This document shows, piece by piece, positions 8,831 to 20,100 of a DNA stretch of 64,000 bases; positions within the stretch are counted from its first letter, which is position 1; the number at the start of each line of letters is the position of its first letter. The position numbers and the translations under genes were made by a program. The stretch is from Prosthecobacter sp. SYSU 5D2 (GTDB taxonomy: Bacteria > Verrucomicrobiota > Verrucomicrobiia > Verrucomicrobiales > Verrucomicrobiaceae), in assembly GCF_039655865.1 (NCBI RefSeq), contig NZ_JBBYXL010000005.1, positions 124,001-188,000 of the forward strand, written 5' to 3'. Below the pieces are notes generated by a model. That model made no database searches, was not told the origin of the DNA, and saw only the letters and a list, made by a program, of their open reading frames with translations.

Positions 8831-11800
8831 TCAAGGAGCGAAGCGTTTGGATTCAATGACCCGGAAGCGGTAGTAGCTCTCCAAAGCCTTCAGACTGAAA
8901 GGATTCGAAGTTGCGTAGTCCAGACCGGCCAGGTCAGACTGGTCAATGTAGCGCTCCAGCAGAAACGACCCGCGGAACTCCGCACTCATTTCATCCACTT
9001 CAGGATTAAAGGTGTTGGCTGCCACGGAGCGCAGCGCCTTGCGGATGCTCTGGGCCCGGACATGCACTTTGAAGGTATTGGAACGGGTCGTCAGCTTCGC
9101 ATAAAGGTTCGCATACGGCCTTTCACGGGTGTTGTCCCCGGTCGAGCAATGCTCACCCCAGAATTGCGCCATGGCAGTGTTCCTGGTCACATAATTGGCC
9201 ACGTCCGAGGCTGTCACATTGAGCCCGGAAGCGCTGGCTCCCGTGCGGTTCGGGATCAGGTGCACCTCGCAGATCTGCGAGGCCGTGCGGAAAAGACCGC
9301 CGCGATAGCCATCGGGAAGATTGCCTCCGGTCAGACCAAAGTTAAAACGCTCCTCAAACTGGCGCAACGTGGCCTGCACGCGCTCGTTCGCATTCTGCTG
9401 CCACCACAGTTCCGACTCCGGGCGGAAACGGTCCACCGCGATGGACCGGTGCCAGAAGTTGTTGTCCCGGGATTCGTCCCTGAAGACAGGCGGTGTGGCA
9501 CCCTGAGGGCCCCAGTTAGCCTTCACGCTTTTAGAATTCTCATAATCTGCATTGGGCATCGCCTGCATCCATTCCCCCTTCATGGCGGCGTGCAGGGCCG
9601 TGGCCCGGCGGATGTGCGTGAACGGCATCATCTGATAGTTCAAATTGATCTTGCCAGCTGTGGAGAGCGGCTCGCTGATGGCATACGGCTCCACCGTTGG
9701 CATCCAGAACAGATCCAGCAGATAATGATCCGGCGGAGTTTCCTGGCCCGGATGGCGTGGTGCCGCATCCGATCCCGCACCCGTTGCCCCGGTCGGATAC
9801 TGCACATAAGGACGGAACAGCAGGTTGGTCCAGGCACCCTCTCCATTGGCATCCCAAATTCGCGACGGCAGAGACCCCATGATAACAGGGGACGGCACCA
9901 TGCGGTTTGGGGTAAAGTAATTCCCCATGGCATTGGCATAACGGGCTCCCTGGCCGCCGGACCGGAAATAAGTTGAACGCCATGTCTTGGCAGCAGTCCA
10001 GCCAGAGGGTCTGAAATCACCGACGGAATAGTTTCCTTCATCCACCTTGTTGATGAACGGCCCCACCCTTCCGCCCGTATCGGAGTCGTCAAAATCATAA
10101 TACCGCTGGATGATGGCATACGCGGGTTTGGATGTGGCACCCGCCCCTTCGTTTGGACCATGCGGCGCATCCGGGCTGCGGGCCGCACCGGCAGTGACCC
10201 TGGAAGGCAGGCCCCTCATCCGGTTGTCTGAAGCCGTCGGCACCTGAACAGTCGGCACTCCCCGGTCAAATCCTGGCTCAGTCGCGGAAGTATAAGAAGA
10301 GAAGTTATGCGCCATGTATTCATTATCTTTGTTCCAGTTGCGGTGGGGGATCCAGCTCTCACTGGTTACCACGCTCTTGGCGGCGATCAGCCTGGCGTCC
10401 CCATAGGCGGGCTGAAGGGTGCGCACCACGTCAGAGCCATAATGCCACGGACGGTCCCAGCTTGCTCCGTGGTCCAATGTCGGGGAGCTGCCATTGGGCG
10501 GACCATAGCCGGTTCGCAGGTCCGGATCAGTGCGCATGGCGGTCACATCCTGCAACTGCACATCTCTGTATGTATTGGCATCTTTCGTGTAGATGAGAGC
10601 GCGGGAACCTGGCAGGCGCTGCTTGTCGTTACCCGTAGCAATTGAGTTAATGGCTTGCGTGTTACTGTTAATCGAAAAACCGTCCCAGTTATAAAAACGT
10701 CCGCGGACAGAAGCAAAGCCTTCCCGAAGTTGGGGATCATCCAGATTGCCCAGACCGCGGTTCAGCACCCCGTCACGGCTGAAGCTCCACCACCGCGGGG
10801 CCTGCACCGCCGGGTGGTTATAGTTGGCCCCGCTGGAATTTACATAAAATACTTTGTAAGAAGGTGCCACGACGAGATCCGGCGAAGGCGCAGTACCTTG
10901 CGGCAAGCGGATTTCAATCTCCTGGACGGGAGTTTCAGTGGTTGTGGCCAGGACATGGCGGTCATAAATTCTCAGCTTGATAGGTGCCCGCGAGCTGAAG
11001 TTCAGCCCTGCATGATTTCTCACCCTGAAGAATGTGGAAACCAGATCCAGGTTGAACAAACCCCCATGAACGTTTCCTGAGCCGCCGGAATCAGAGTATC
11101 CCGCATCCTCAGGCATGTTCACACGGCCTGCCACCCGGCGCCCCAGCGCCACATTCCTGAAGCTGGCAAATCCGCCAATTTCCGGATGCGCATCCGTGGT
11201 GTAAAGCGGCTGGTTGCTGCGAATGGCGATGGGCGTGTTGGTCGAGAAAATAGCCTCGCCATTGACCAGGATGTTACTCATGTCCTGCCCAGTGATGACG
11301 ACAGTAAATTCAGGATGGATTTCGGTGTAACCCACCGACGGACAGAAGAACTCCAGATGCAACATGGCCTGGATGTTCTTCTCATCTGGATCCAAAGGAC
11401 GGCCGAAAGGCAGCGACCAGTTCCAGTTCGCCTGTTTATACCCCGGATGCCTTAAATAAAATTTCCCGGCGTTTTCAGGCGAGTCCGTGCCAACGGTGCC
11501 ATACCTTCCTGGGTCAAGACTGTCCAAAGGAGGATAGTTCGAATAATATCTTTGTTTGATGGTGCCTTCGCCACCGGTGGATCTCCAGTTTTCAGCAGCT
11601 GCATTGGTGATAATTCTTTCCCCGAATCCTTCAGGCACATCGTGTTTGATAGAAAACTGCTGAATCACGGTTTCATCCACCATGAGCGCTGTCCGCCCGC
11701 CGCTAAAAACTTCCGGGAGAGCTGCCGCAGCAATCGAACCCGGCCAGGCAGGGATCTCATAATCATTCTCCCCGGGAGGGTCCTCACCTTCGACTGCCTT

Positions 11801-14041
11801 TTTCGGCTGCGGAATACGCCAGCTGTACATATCCGGCTGGCCGTCCGCCGTACAAATGAAATGCAGACCGATTTCGCTGAGGGAGATGAACCTGCCAAAA
11901 CCCCTCACCGACGGGCCGTTCTGGCCTCCGATTCTCCAGCTTGGATGCTGCGAAGGGGTCACCTGACCGTGTCCCGGCAGGGCGCGGTCTGCAAATGGGT
12001 TGGCTGCACCCGCCTGGTCTCTCACAAAACCAGGGGTATAGGTTTTAAAGCCGGCCGTCAGGTTTTCCCGCTGCTGGTAAATGTTTTCCCAGCTTTGCGA
12101 ATTATTGGGAATTTGTTGAGTCGGCCAGCTATTGCGGTTTTGAGGGACCAAAAAGCTGTCATAAAGGTTGGTGCTGCGGATATAGTCAAACATGGAGACC
12201 AGAAGCTGACGTGTATTGTCCGTCCCCAGCTGGCTGTTGCTGGCACCGCCACCAATCGGGCTGCCCAGCTTTTGTTTAAAGGAGTTTGCGGTTCCTGTAC
12301 GGTCCGTCGCTGTTGGGAAGGGGTTTTCCAGGATCTTTTCCAGCATGTTCAGGAGTGCCAGGTTGCGGGGAAGAGAAATGTCATGCGTGGCACCGTTGAC
12401 GCTTGGTGGAAGACTGCGGGAATGCTCCCGCTGAAAAATATAGTTCTGCGTGCCCACCCGCGAACAAAACTCAATGAGCTTGTCGTATCCGGTGCGCCGG
12501 TTGTTGTCCCTCGGCAGAGGCCACATGGCGATTCTGGGAAGGCCGAAAAGATTGATTTCACTGGCACGGCTGTTGGCCGTCAAAAAGGCCGAGGCTCTTT
12601 CCAGGGTGGTCTTGTTATACAGGATCACCTGGGCGCTCACCTGCGCGTTGTTCAATACTCTGCGCGTGCTGTCATTCCCTTGGGAAAACAGCAGCTCGTC
12701 CACACTGGCATAAAGCCGCTCAGACATGGCTTCACGGATGGCGACCGCCTCTGCCAGGGCTGAATCCCCGGAAGCTTCTGCATAGTCATCCGACCCGAAT
12801 GACCGCGTGCCACTGACGCTGCCGCCGGTGTGAATGCGCGGCATCAGGTCATAAATGCGCTCTTTGGTATCCAGCGCGCGTCGCAGATTGGCACCCGAAA
12901 TCGGACCGTTGGGGCCGTAGGTCTCCAGGCTCCGGGTATCATTCTGAAGAGGGTTTGGATACAGAACACTGCTGATCGCCACCGTGGCCGGATGTCCTGG
13001 GAAACGCTGGTATTCACTGCGGGCCGGCGGATAGTCAGCCCAGCGGTGGTCACGCTCATGATAATAAATCGGCGTGCCCGCAAAGGTGGGCTCGGAGGCC
13101 GTGTTGATGTTCACCTTGCAGGTTTCATCATCCGTCCAGAAAGCCACCCGTCCCACAATCGGGTTATCCTCCGATGGCACGCCATAGCTGGCGCCTGCCG
13201 TGGAGGACGGACCGTCTCCCAGGCCTCCAGTCTGGTTGTTAAGCACCATGAATTCCAACTCCTGGTTCAGGTAGCCAACCGCTCCATCCTTCAGGACATA
13301 CAGCCATTGCACCGGCATGGCCAGGCGCAGCTGGTCAATGTTGGCACCCGCCGTCGTCTGGCTCGGCTTGACAATCGGAGAGATCTCCTGGTTTGCCGCC
13401 ACACCACCGATGGCATTGCCGTTCAAAGCCGTTGTCGGCTCATAGGAAAAGCCTTCCACCGGTGTTTCCTGGGCTGTCGGATCAATGTCCTGTCCCGCAC
13501 GCGGATCAATGATGGGAAAGAAAATTTGCGCCTGGTCCAGATTGGTTTCGGCACCAGAGGCCACCCCTTTGATCACAGGCTCGTTCAGGTCCACATAGCG
13601 TGCAAGATTCGGCCCCTGGTTCCAGTCGGCCGGCGGCTCGGAATTCCTCACAAAATCACGCTCCTGGTTATTGGGCGAAGAGCCCGTGGCCCGGAAGATC
13701 ATGTCACTGTCGGAAAACAGCTTGTAGCCAGCCAGAAAGTCACCGCTGGCCGCATATTTACGAATCGCCCCAGGCTGGGTGGCGTGGATCACCGGCGTGC
13801 CGGCCACCTCGCGGGCGGAACCCGCCCGGATCTGGGCGATCACCATGTTCACCGCCGTGTCAGCGAACCGGCGCGAAGACTGGGAGGCTGCATAAACATT
13901 CGTGGCCTTGTGCTCCGTGTCAGCGACACTGAGGAAGGCCAGAATGACGATCGTGGCCAGAGCGAGCATCGAAAGCACGATGATCAAAGCTAACCCCTGG
14001 TGACGGCGGGCGTCGGCAAGAAAGAGGCGGATGTGTTTCAT
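8831..14041 (-). CDS. Verru_Chthon cassette protein A, giant GspK-like protein
   Basis: A 1736-residue protein with a short basic leader (MKHIRLFLADARRHQ) and then G|LALIIVLSMLALATIVILAF, a class III-like signal and membrane helix. There is no Glu at mature position 5, as in GspK, the tip minor pseudopilin. After the helix comes SSRRFADTAVNMVIAQIRAG, again like GspK. The large remainder has a VNINTASEP segment near residue 317 (GspK carries a comparable helix-hairpin region) and many Asn/Gly/Pro-rich stretches. Typical GspK is only about 300-350 residues, so this form is hugely expanded. It is separated from the giant PATR gene upstream by a terminator and lies just ahead of C. No function is assigned to the family. 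Confidence 0.82.
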   Translation of the reverse strand: MKHIRLFLADARRHQGLALIIVLSMLALATIVILAFLSVADTEHKATNVYAASQSSRRFADTAVNMVIAQIRAGSAREVAGTPVIHATQPGAIRKYAASGDFLAGYKLFSDSDMIFRATGSSPNNQERDFVRNSEPPADWNQGPNLARYVDLNEPVIKGVASGAETNLDQAQIFFPIIDPRAGQDIDPTAQETPVEGFSYEPTTALNGNAIGGVAANQEISPIVKPSQTTAGANIDQLRLAMPVQWLYVLKDGAVGYLNQELEFMVLNNQTGGLGDGPSSTAGASYGVPSEDNPIVGRVAFWTDDETCKVNINTASEPTFAGTPIYYHERDHRWADYPPARSEYQRFPGHPATVAISSVLYPNPLQNDTRSLETYGPNGPISGANLRRALDTKERIYDLMPRIHTGGSVSGTRSFGSDDYAEASGDSALAEAVAIREAMSERLYASVDELLFSQGNDSTRRVLNNAQVSAQVILYNKTTLERASAFLTANSRASEINLFGLPRIAMWPLPRDNNRRTGYDKLIEFCSRVGTQNYIFQREHSRSLPPSVNGATHDISLPRNLALLNMLEKILENPFPTATDRTGTANSFKQKLGSPIGGGASNSQLGTDNTRQLLVSMFDYIRSTNLYDSFLVPQNRNSWPTQQIPNNSQSWENIYQQRENLTAGFKTYTPGFVRDQAGAANPFADRALPGHGQVTPSQHPSWRIGGQNGPSVRGFGRFISLSEIGLHFICTADGQPDMYSWRIPQPKKAVEGEDPPGENDYEIPAWPGSIAAAALPEVFSGGRTALMVDETVIQQFSIKHDVPEGFGERIITNAAAENWRSTGGEGTIKQRYYSNYPPLDSLDPGRYGTVGTDSPENAGKFYLRHPGYKQANWNWSLPFGRPLDPDEKNIQAMLHLEFFCPSVGYTEIHPEFTVVITGQDMSNILVNGEAIFSTNTPIAIRSNQPLYTTDAHPEIGGFASFRNVALGRRVAGRVNMPEDAGYSDSGGSGNVHGGLFNLDLVSTFFRVRNHAGLNFSSRAPIKLRIYDRHVLATTTETPVQEIEIRLPQGTAPSPDLVVAPSYKVFYVNSSGANYNHPAVQAPRWWSFSRDGVLNRGLGNLDDPQLREGFASVRGRFYNWDGFSINSNTQAINSIATGNDKQRLPGSRALIYTKDANTYRDVQLQDVTAMRTDPDLRTGYGPPNGSSPTLDHGASWDRPWHYGSDVVRTLQPAYGDARLIAAKSVVTSESWIPHRNWNKDNEYMAHNFSSYTSATEPGFDRGVPTVQVPTASDNRMRGLPSRVTAGAARSPDAPHGPNEGAGATSKPAYAIIQRYYDFDDSDTGGRVGPFINKVDEGNYSVGDFRPSGWTAAKTWRSTYFRSGGQGARYANAMGNYFTPNRMVPSPVIMGSLPSRIWDANGEGAWTNLLFRPYVQYPTGATGAGSDAAPRHPGQETPPDHYLLDLFWMPTVEPYAISEPLSTAGKINLNYQMMPFTHIRRATALHAAMKGEWMQAMPNADYENSKSVKANWGPQGATPPVFRDESRDNNFWHRSIAVDRFRPESELWWQQNANERVQATLRQFEERFNFGLTGGNLPDGYRGGLFRTASQICEVHLIPNRTGASASGLNVTASDVANYVTRNTAMAQFWGEHCSTGDNTRERPYANLYAKLTTRSNTFKVHVRAQSIRKALRSVAANTFNPEVDEMSAEFRGSFLLERYIDQSDLAGLDYATSNPFSLKALESYYRFRVIESKRFAP

Positions 14042-14146
14042 GGCAGTGGGAGGTTCAAATTATTTCTTTTTTGCGATTAAATCGGAAAGCTGCACACTTT
14101 TCAAGTCATTCAGTATGTACTTCGTTATTACAGCCGTTTTTCAGCA

Positions 14147-14185
14147 ATAAAAAGCTCCGGAAAGGGCCACCTCTCCGGAGCTTCA
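14147..14185 (-). terminator. Intrinsic terminator after the giant PATR gene
   Basis: On the minus strand a stem AGCTCCGGA / TCCGGAGCT (14174-14182 with 14153-14161, 12-base loop) is followed directly by a run of T (TTTTTATT). It lies just after the stop codon of the giant protein and about 105 bp before the cassette A start, so it should stop or reduce read-through into A-C-D. Confidence 0.8.
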
Positions 14186-14189
14186 ACTT

Positions 14190-17100
14190 TTATGGGGTCG
14201 TTTCAGGCTCTGGCACAGGTGCGGTATAAGGCGCCAGATAAACCTGGTTGGAGATTTTTGGGAAAGTGTTGCTGTTCACACCGGGCTCGGGCAGGCGGTC
14301 CGGGGCCAGATAATAGCCAACCCCTCTCAGCCCTTCACTCGTCAGCACAATGATTCCCTGGTATTTGGTCCGGCGGGCCGTCAGCTCATCGTTCTCATAC
14401 CCTTCCAGTTTGAGATTGCCCCGGAACAGGCCGGTCTTGGCCGTCACGCTCAGGGTCGTCTCATACGGGTTGTCAAGGCTGCCGGGCTTGGGCACGATGA
14501 CCTTGTTGCCCACGACGATGTCAATGGCATCCGTGCTGAAAATGTAAGGCTCACTGTCGGTGTAGCGGGTCGGCAGGTTCGATGAACCGCCGATATGGCC
14601 GATCGAATCCGTGGTGAACGCTATCATCGCATTGTCCTTGTTGTTCACATCGTTGGGCAGGCCCAGGATGAGAGGGTACTTCGGATCAATTTCAGGATCC
14701 GGCCATTTCCGGGTCGGGTCTTCATAGGCGCCGCCTGTGACCGTCAGTGTGATGGGGCCAAAGCCGTCCGCATACACCGGAGCCTTGGCCGCAGGGTCTG
14801 CCGGGCGGAGCCAGGTCGGGGCTGTTGCGGGCACACTGTTGAGCGAGTTGTCAGCAAAGGAGGCATCATTGTTTTTGTTCAGCCTCATCTGCCCGACCAC
14901 AGATCCGCGGGTCTCCGTCTTGTAAAGCACCTTGTAGATCATGATCTCGCCCAGGGGACCCACAAACTGCCCGCCAGTGAAGGCCTGGCCATCGGCCATC
15001 TTCACTGCCATGGTCAGTTTGCCGTCCGGCCTTACGGTGAAATAACCAAAGCTGTCACCCATCGGCCACAGGTTGGCGGGACCATCCGGCGGCATCAGGG
15101 CAAAGGTGTGGTAGCCCACATAAGGAGTGGCAGGCACCAGCTTCGACCAGAGATTCCTCCAGGCGGTGAAGCTCACCGTCTTGCCGTCCGCCGTCAGGCT
15201 GGCTGAAGCCAGACGGTCCAGGATGGGGTTCATCACAAACGTCAGCGTCATTGGCGTCTGCACCGGCTTGCCCTTGCGCAGAACCGTCACTGTCGTCGAA
15301 GGCGGTGCCCCGGGGACGCCCTGGTTCGCAGGCTCCAAATCCAGGACGCCTTTGAACGGATAGGCCTTCAGCCCGATGGTCACCTTGCCGGTGTAGGTGC
15401 CTTTGGCCGTCGTTTTCAGGTCAAACCGGCCGCCCACATCGCCGTTGAGTTCATGACGTGGAATCCAGCCTGCAAACATGCCCACAGCCCCCGCAGGGAT
15501 AGGCTGCACCACCAGCAGCGGATTGTTCGGAGCCGTCGTCGCCACAGGCTTGATCTTGTTGATGAGCGAGATGGTCACCGACTTCGTCACGGCCACAGTG
15601 GGCACCCCGCGGATCCAGCCCGTCTTCCTGTCAAGCTTCAGCCCGGGCGGCAGCCCCGTGGCACGATAGGTGACCGGGCTCCGGGAGCCGTCCACACCAA
15701 AGTCCGCAGGGATCTGGTATTCGAAAAAGGCACCAACCATCGCAGGCGGGAACGCGACCGGCAGCAGCAGAGGCGCTTCGGTGTAAACCCGCAATTCATG
15801 TGTGCCGCCTTCCACCGTGCGGCGGTCATCATCCCCGGGGCCGGTGACCCGCACAGAATAGATACCGCGGTCCTCTGGAACCACCTGGCTGATGGTCAGC
15901 TTGCTGGTTCCAAGCCCTGTGATCCGGCCTTCTTCCACAGAATCAAGCTGGATAGGAATGCCGTCTTTCAGCCATTCATAAAGGATCTCCACGCCTTTCG
16001 GCGCCTTGACCACCACACTCATCACCGCTTTTTCCTTGCCGTTCCCCTGCACGGTCACGACCGCTTCAGGATCATTGCTCACCACAGCCACCTGGGCGAT
16101 GTCGCTGGTGATCCCGTCTTTGATTTTCTCGATGTCCTCATTGATGGCCACCGCAGAGTATTCACCCATCAGCGCTGGAGAGATATTGGTGATCGTCAGG
16201 GTCGAGCGGGTGGTGATTCCATTGACCACCTCCTCGCTCACCGACACATTGGAGACCATTCCGGCGGACTTGATGTCCCCCAGGCGCACATTGGCCCGGC
16301 CGCGCTTCCACTGGATGACACGTCCTTCCGGATCGCCGCCAACACGCACCACCAGTTGCAGGGTGGAGCCCACCAGCACCGTCTGTGAGGCCGGCTGGTC
16401 CAGGAACCTCGGCAGCCCACCGCCTTCCACCACCGTCACGGTGGCCGGCTCACTGGTCACATCTCCCACGACGTTAAAGACTCTGACACGCACACTGAAA
16501 CCGGAATCGGCCAGCATCAGGTCGGGAATGACCAGCGTCCGGGTGTTGGAGACAATGCCAGGATCGTTGATGTCCACAAAACCGCCGCCTTCCACACCCC
16601 GGTTCCACTGCCACTGGTAGGTGACAGGAATCGTCGTCGCCACCGCGACAGAAACCGCCACCGTGGCGGACTCACCATCGTTCACCACCGTATCTTTCGG
16701 CTGGGACGTAATCGTGATCGGATTGTTCACATCCAGCGTGACAAAGCCGCTGGTGGTGGCTCCGGCCGCATTCGTGATGACCACATTGTAGAAGCTGGAC
16801 TGGTCCGCCTCCACGATATCCGTGATGGTCAGCGTGTCCGTGTTTGCCCCGCTGTAACGCGGCAGGTCATTCAGCAGTGTCGTACCGCGCCGCCATTGGT
16901 AGGTCATTGTCAGGCCAGGAGGTGTTTCAGCCACGACTGTGAAGGTGGCTGTTGAGCCTGGATTCAAGGTCAGATTGGCTGGTGCCGTCGTGATGAGCGG
17001 CGGATCATTGACATCAATGAACACAATGTCGCTTTCCGTAGAGCCAAACCCGTCCCGGTTGGTCACCAGCACGCGGTATTCCCCCTGGTCCTCCTCGGTG

Positions 17101-20100
17101 ATCGCAGCGAACACCAGCGAGCTTTCCGTCAGATCCGTATCCATCGCCGGCGGGCCGACATCCACAAAGCTGCCGCCAGACACCCGCTTCTGCCACTGGT
17201 AGCGGAACTGCGGACTGCCACCCACCACCACACGGAGGGTGTAGGCCTCGCCCGGATTCAGTGCTGCCGCCGGAGCCACAGGCTCCGTGACGATGAACAC
17301 CGGAACCGTATTGCCCGTCACGCGTACCACACCTGAAGAAACAAAAGACGAAGTATCCCAAACATAGGCACCCGGCAGTTTCAGGTATTCACTGAGCAGG
17401 ATGTCTGTGCCCGCAGTAAAGTTGATGGTCCCGTCGAAAATATCAAACGCCTGCTGCAGCAGCGGGGTGAAACCTTCGCCAAACGCCACCAGAAGCCGCC
17501 CGGTGGGTGTCACGGAGACTGAATTTGCAGCCAGCCTGGTCACGTTGTTCACGCCAAGGGTGAACTCGACCACCGAGTTTGGCCCCACGGTCAGTCCGCC
17601 GCTGAGGGTCATGATTTCAGTGCCCGTGGTCACATTCGGATCTCCAACCCGCAGCGTCGCCCGGGTTTCCAGAGCACTGCCCGTGCCATTGAGCAGAACA
17701 GGGCCGGTAATGGTTCCCATCCCGCCCAGCACCGCGCCTGCATTCACCGTCACCGCGCCTGTGCCGGTGCCGGAGCCCGTCTGGTTCATGACCAGCAGCG
17801 TCCCGTCATTCACCGTCACCCCGCCATGGAAGGTATTGGCCCCACGCAGCGTCACCACGCCATCCCCGGTTTTGACCAGGGACAGCACGTCAGCCGGAGT
17901 GATGGAGGATCCCGTGCCGCGCTCCTCGGAGATAAGCCCCGTAATGTTCACCCCATAATCCGACATGAGGTTGGAATCCAGAGCCAGAGCCTGCCGTTCA
18001 CTGAATCCCACCTGGTTGTCCTGGAGTGTGATCGGTCCGGTAAAATTAACCGTTCCGCTGAGCAGAGACTCCGCCGCACCCAGGACCATGTTTCCTGCAC
18101 CGAGCCGGCTGTTCAGGTCAATGACGCTGGTGATGGTCATCCCGCTCTCATTGGCGCGCAGGGCCAGATCACCGTCAGGCACATCGCTGAGCCACAGCAC
18201 CGGGGAAATGTTCATCTCCGAAATCTTGCTGGCCAGGAAGAAAGCCTCACCCGCGTAGGTGCCATTGGCCACCCGCACCTGCATTCCATAGCGGAATTCG
18301 GCCAGTTCATCCATGTCAGCAGCACGCACCAAGTTCATCGTGCCGTCCGGCTGCACCCCTGCCCCATATTGGATGCGGTAAACACCGTTAAACTCTGGCC
18401 TCAGCTCATCCTTCACCAGGATCAGTGTTCCCTCATCCTCCACACTGTAGGTGCGGCCGTCAATCTCGGTGTCCACGGCCACAAAGGCGCCCGGTCCGCC
18501 AGCATTGGCCACAATGCCGTTATGGGAAGTGTCATAAGCCCCTGCTGTTGCGACCAGGCTGACACCTGTCGTCGCACGGTCCACGGTCAGGACTTCCGAC
18601 CATTGCACCGGAGAGGTGTTGACGGTCTTCACCAGACTGCTCAGGAAGAACGCCCTGCCTGCAGAACTGCCCCCGCTCACATTCACCTGGAAACCATAGA
18701 CAAACTCAGCCAGTTCATTCAGCTCGTCAATACGCACCAGGTTCATGGTGCCCTCAGGCTGGGAGGCCGCATACACGATGCGATAAACACCGTTCCGCCC
18801 AGGGTTGGCAGCCTCATCCTTCACCAAAATCAGCTTGCCCGCATCCGCCTGGGTATGAGCCACCCCGTCAACCGTGGAGGAGACATTCACAAAGGCGCCA
18901 GTGCCGTTGGCATTGTCCACAAGTCCGTTATGGTCCGTGTCAAAACGGCCGCCACCGAGCGTCATGCGCGTCCCGTTGGTGGCGATGGGCACGGTGATTG
19001 CATCTGGATTTGCAGGCCGCAGATTGCCGCTCCTGTCACCCAGGTCCACCCGGTTCCCGCCCAGGGCCGTCGCACTGCCAAGCAGCAAACTGCCGGTCCG
19101 GATGGTCACCGGAGACTCGTCACCGCTGTAAGCGGAGCCAAACTGGTTGTCAGAGCTGTTGATGAGCAGGGACCCTTCCGAAATAAGACGGAAGCCTCCG
19201 CTGCCGGTCAGTGCCCCGTTCAGGGTCAGCAACGTGCCAGCCTCCGGTGCAAACAGCAGCGATCCCATCAGGTCAATGTTCCCTTCCAGGACTGTGTCGC
19301 CCGCCGCAGCCATTTTGGAGTAGCCCGCCGCCTCTGAAAAATGCACAAACTTCAGCGTGTCTTCCGTCTGGTCGTAGTAGCTCATGCCAGGCACGCCTTC
19401 GGTGATCACCAGCTGGGCATATTGCCCCACGTTGCCGGCAGATTGCACCGTCACCGGCGTGCCCCAGCCCGGAACTAAAGGAATTGCGGTGCCCTCCCCG
19501 TTGGCATTGGTGGCCCGCACATACTTGAGGTTGCCTCCGCCGAGGTCATAATAGGCAATCGCCGGCGTAATGACCGCCAGGGGAGACTTGTCTTTGATCA
19601 AGGTCAGGCTTGGATACTGCCCCACCGTCCCATTGGTATCCACCTTCTGCGGAACGCCCCACGCAGGATCATATTGCACGGCCGCCGTCCCGATGACACG
19701 CGGACTTCCGTCCGGAGTGCGCAGGTTGTTGGTCATGCCTGCAGTATTGGTTGCCCGGATATACTGAAGGTCACCCTCGCTGCTGTTATAATAGGCAATG
19801 GCCGGGAAGCCGTTGACCAGTTCCATCGAAAGATGGCTGCCCACATTGCCATTAGCATCCACCACCACCGGCCGGCTCCAGTCCGTGCCAAGAGCATTGC
19901 TGGACAGCACATATTTCAGGCTGTCGGAGGTGGGGTCAAAGTACGCAATGGCCGGGGTGCCGTTGATCGCACGGGGGTTGGACACGGTGATCGTGTCATT
20001 GTCCGGGTTCTTGACCACCAGGTCACCCCCGATGTTGGCCACGCGCATCACGCTGTTGCGTCCATTGTTACCGGGGGTCAGCACTGCCATGGAGTCTCCC

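Noticed and set aside
8300..9976. Long plus-strand open frame (558 codons) opposite cassette A and C
   Set aside because: It is antisense to two recognised genes, has no domain or signal, and its length is explained by GC-rich codon structure of the genes on the minus strand.
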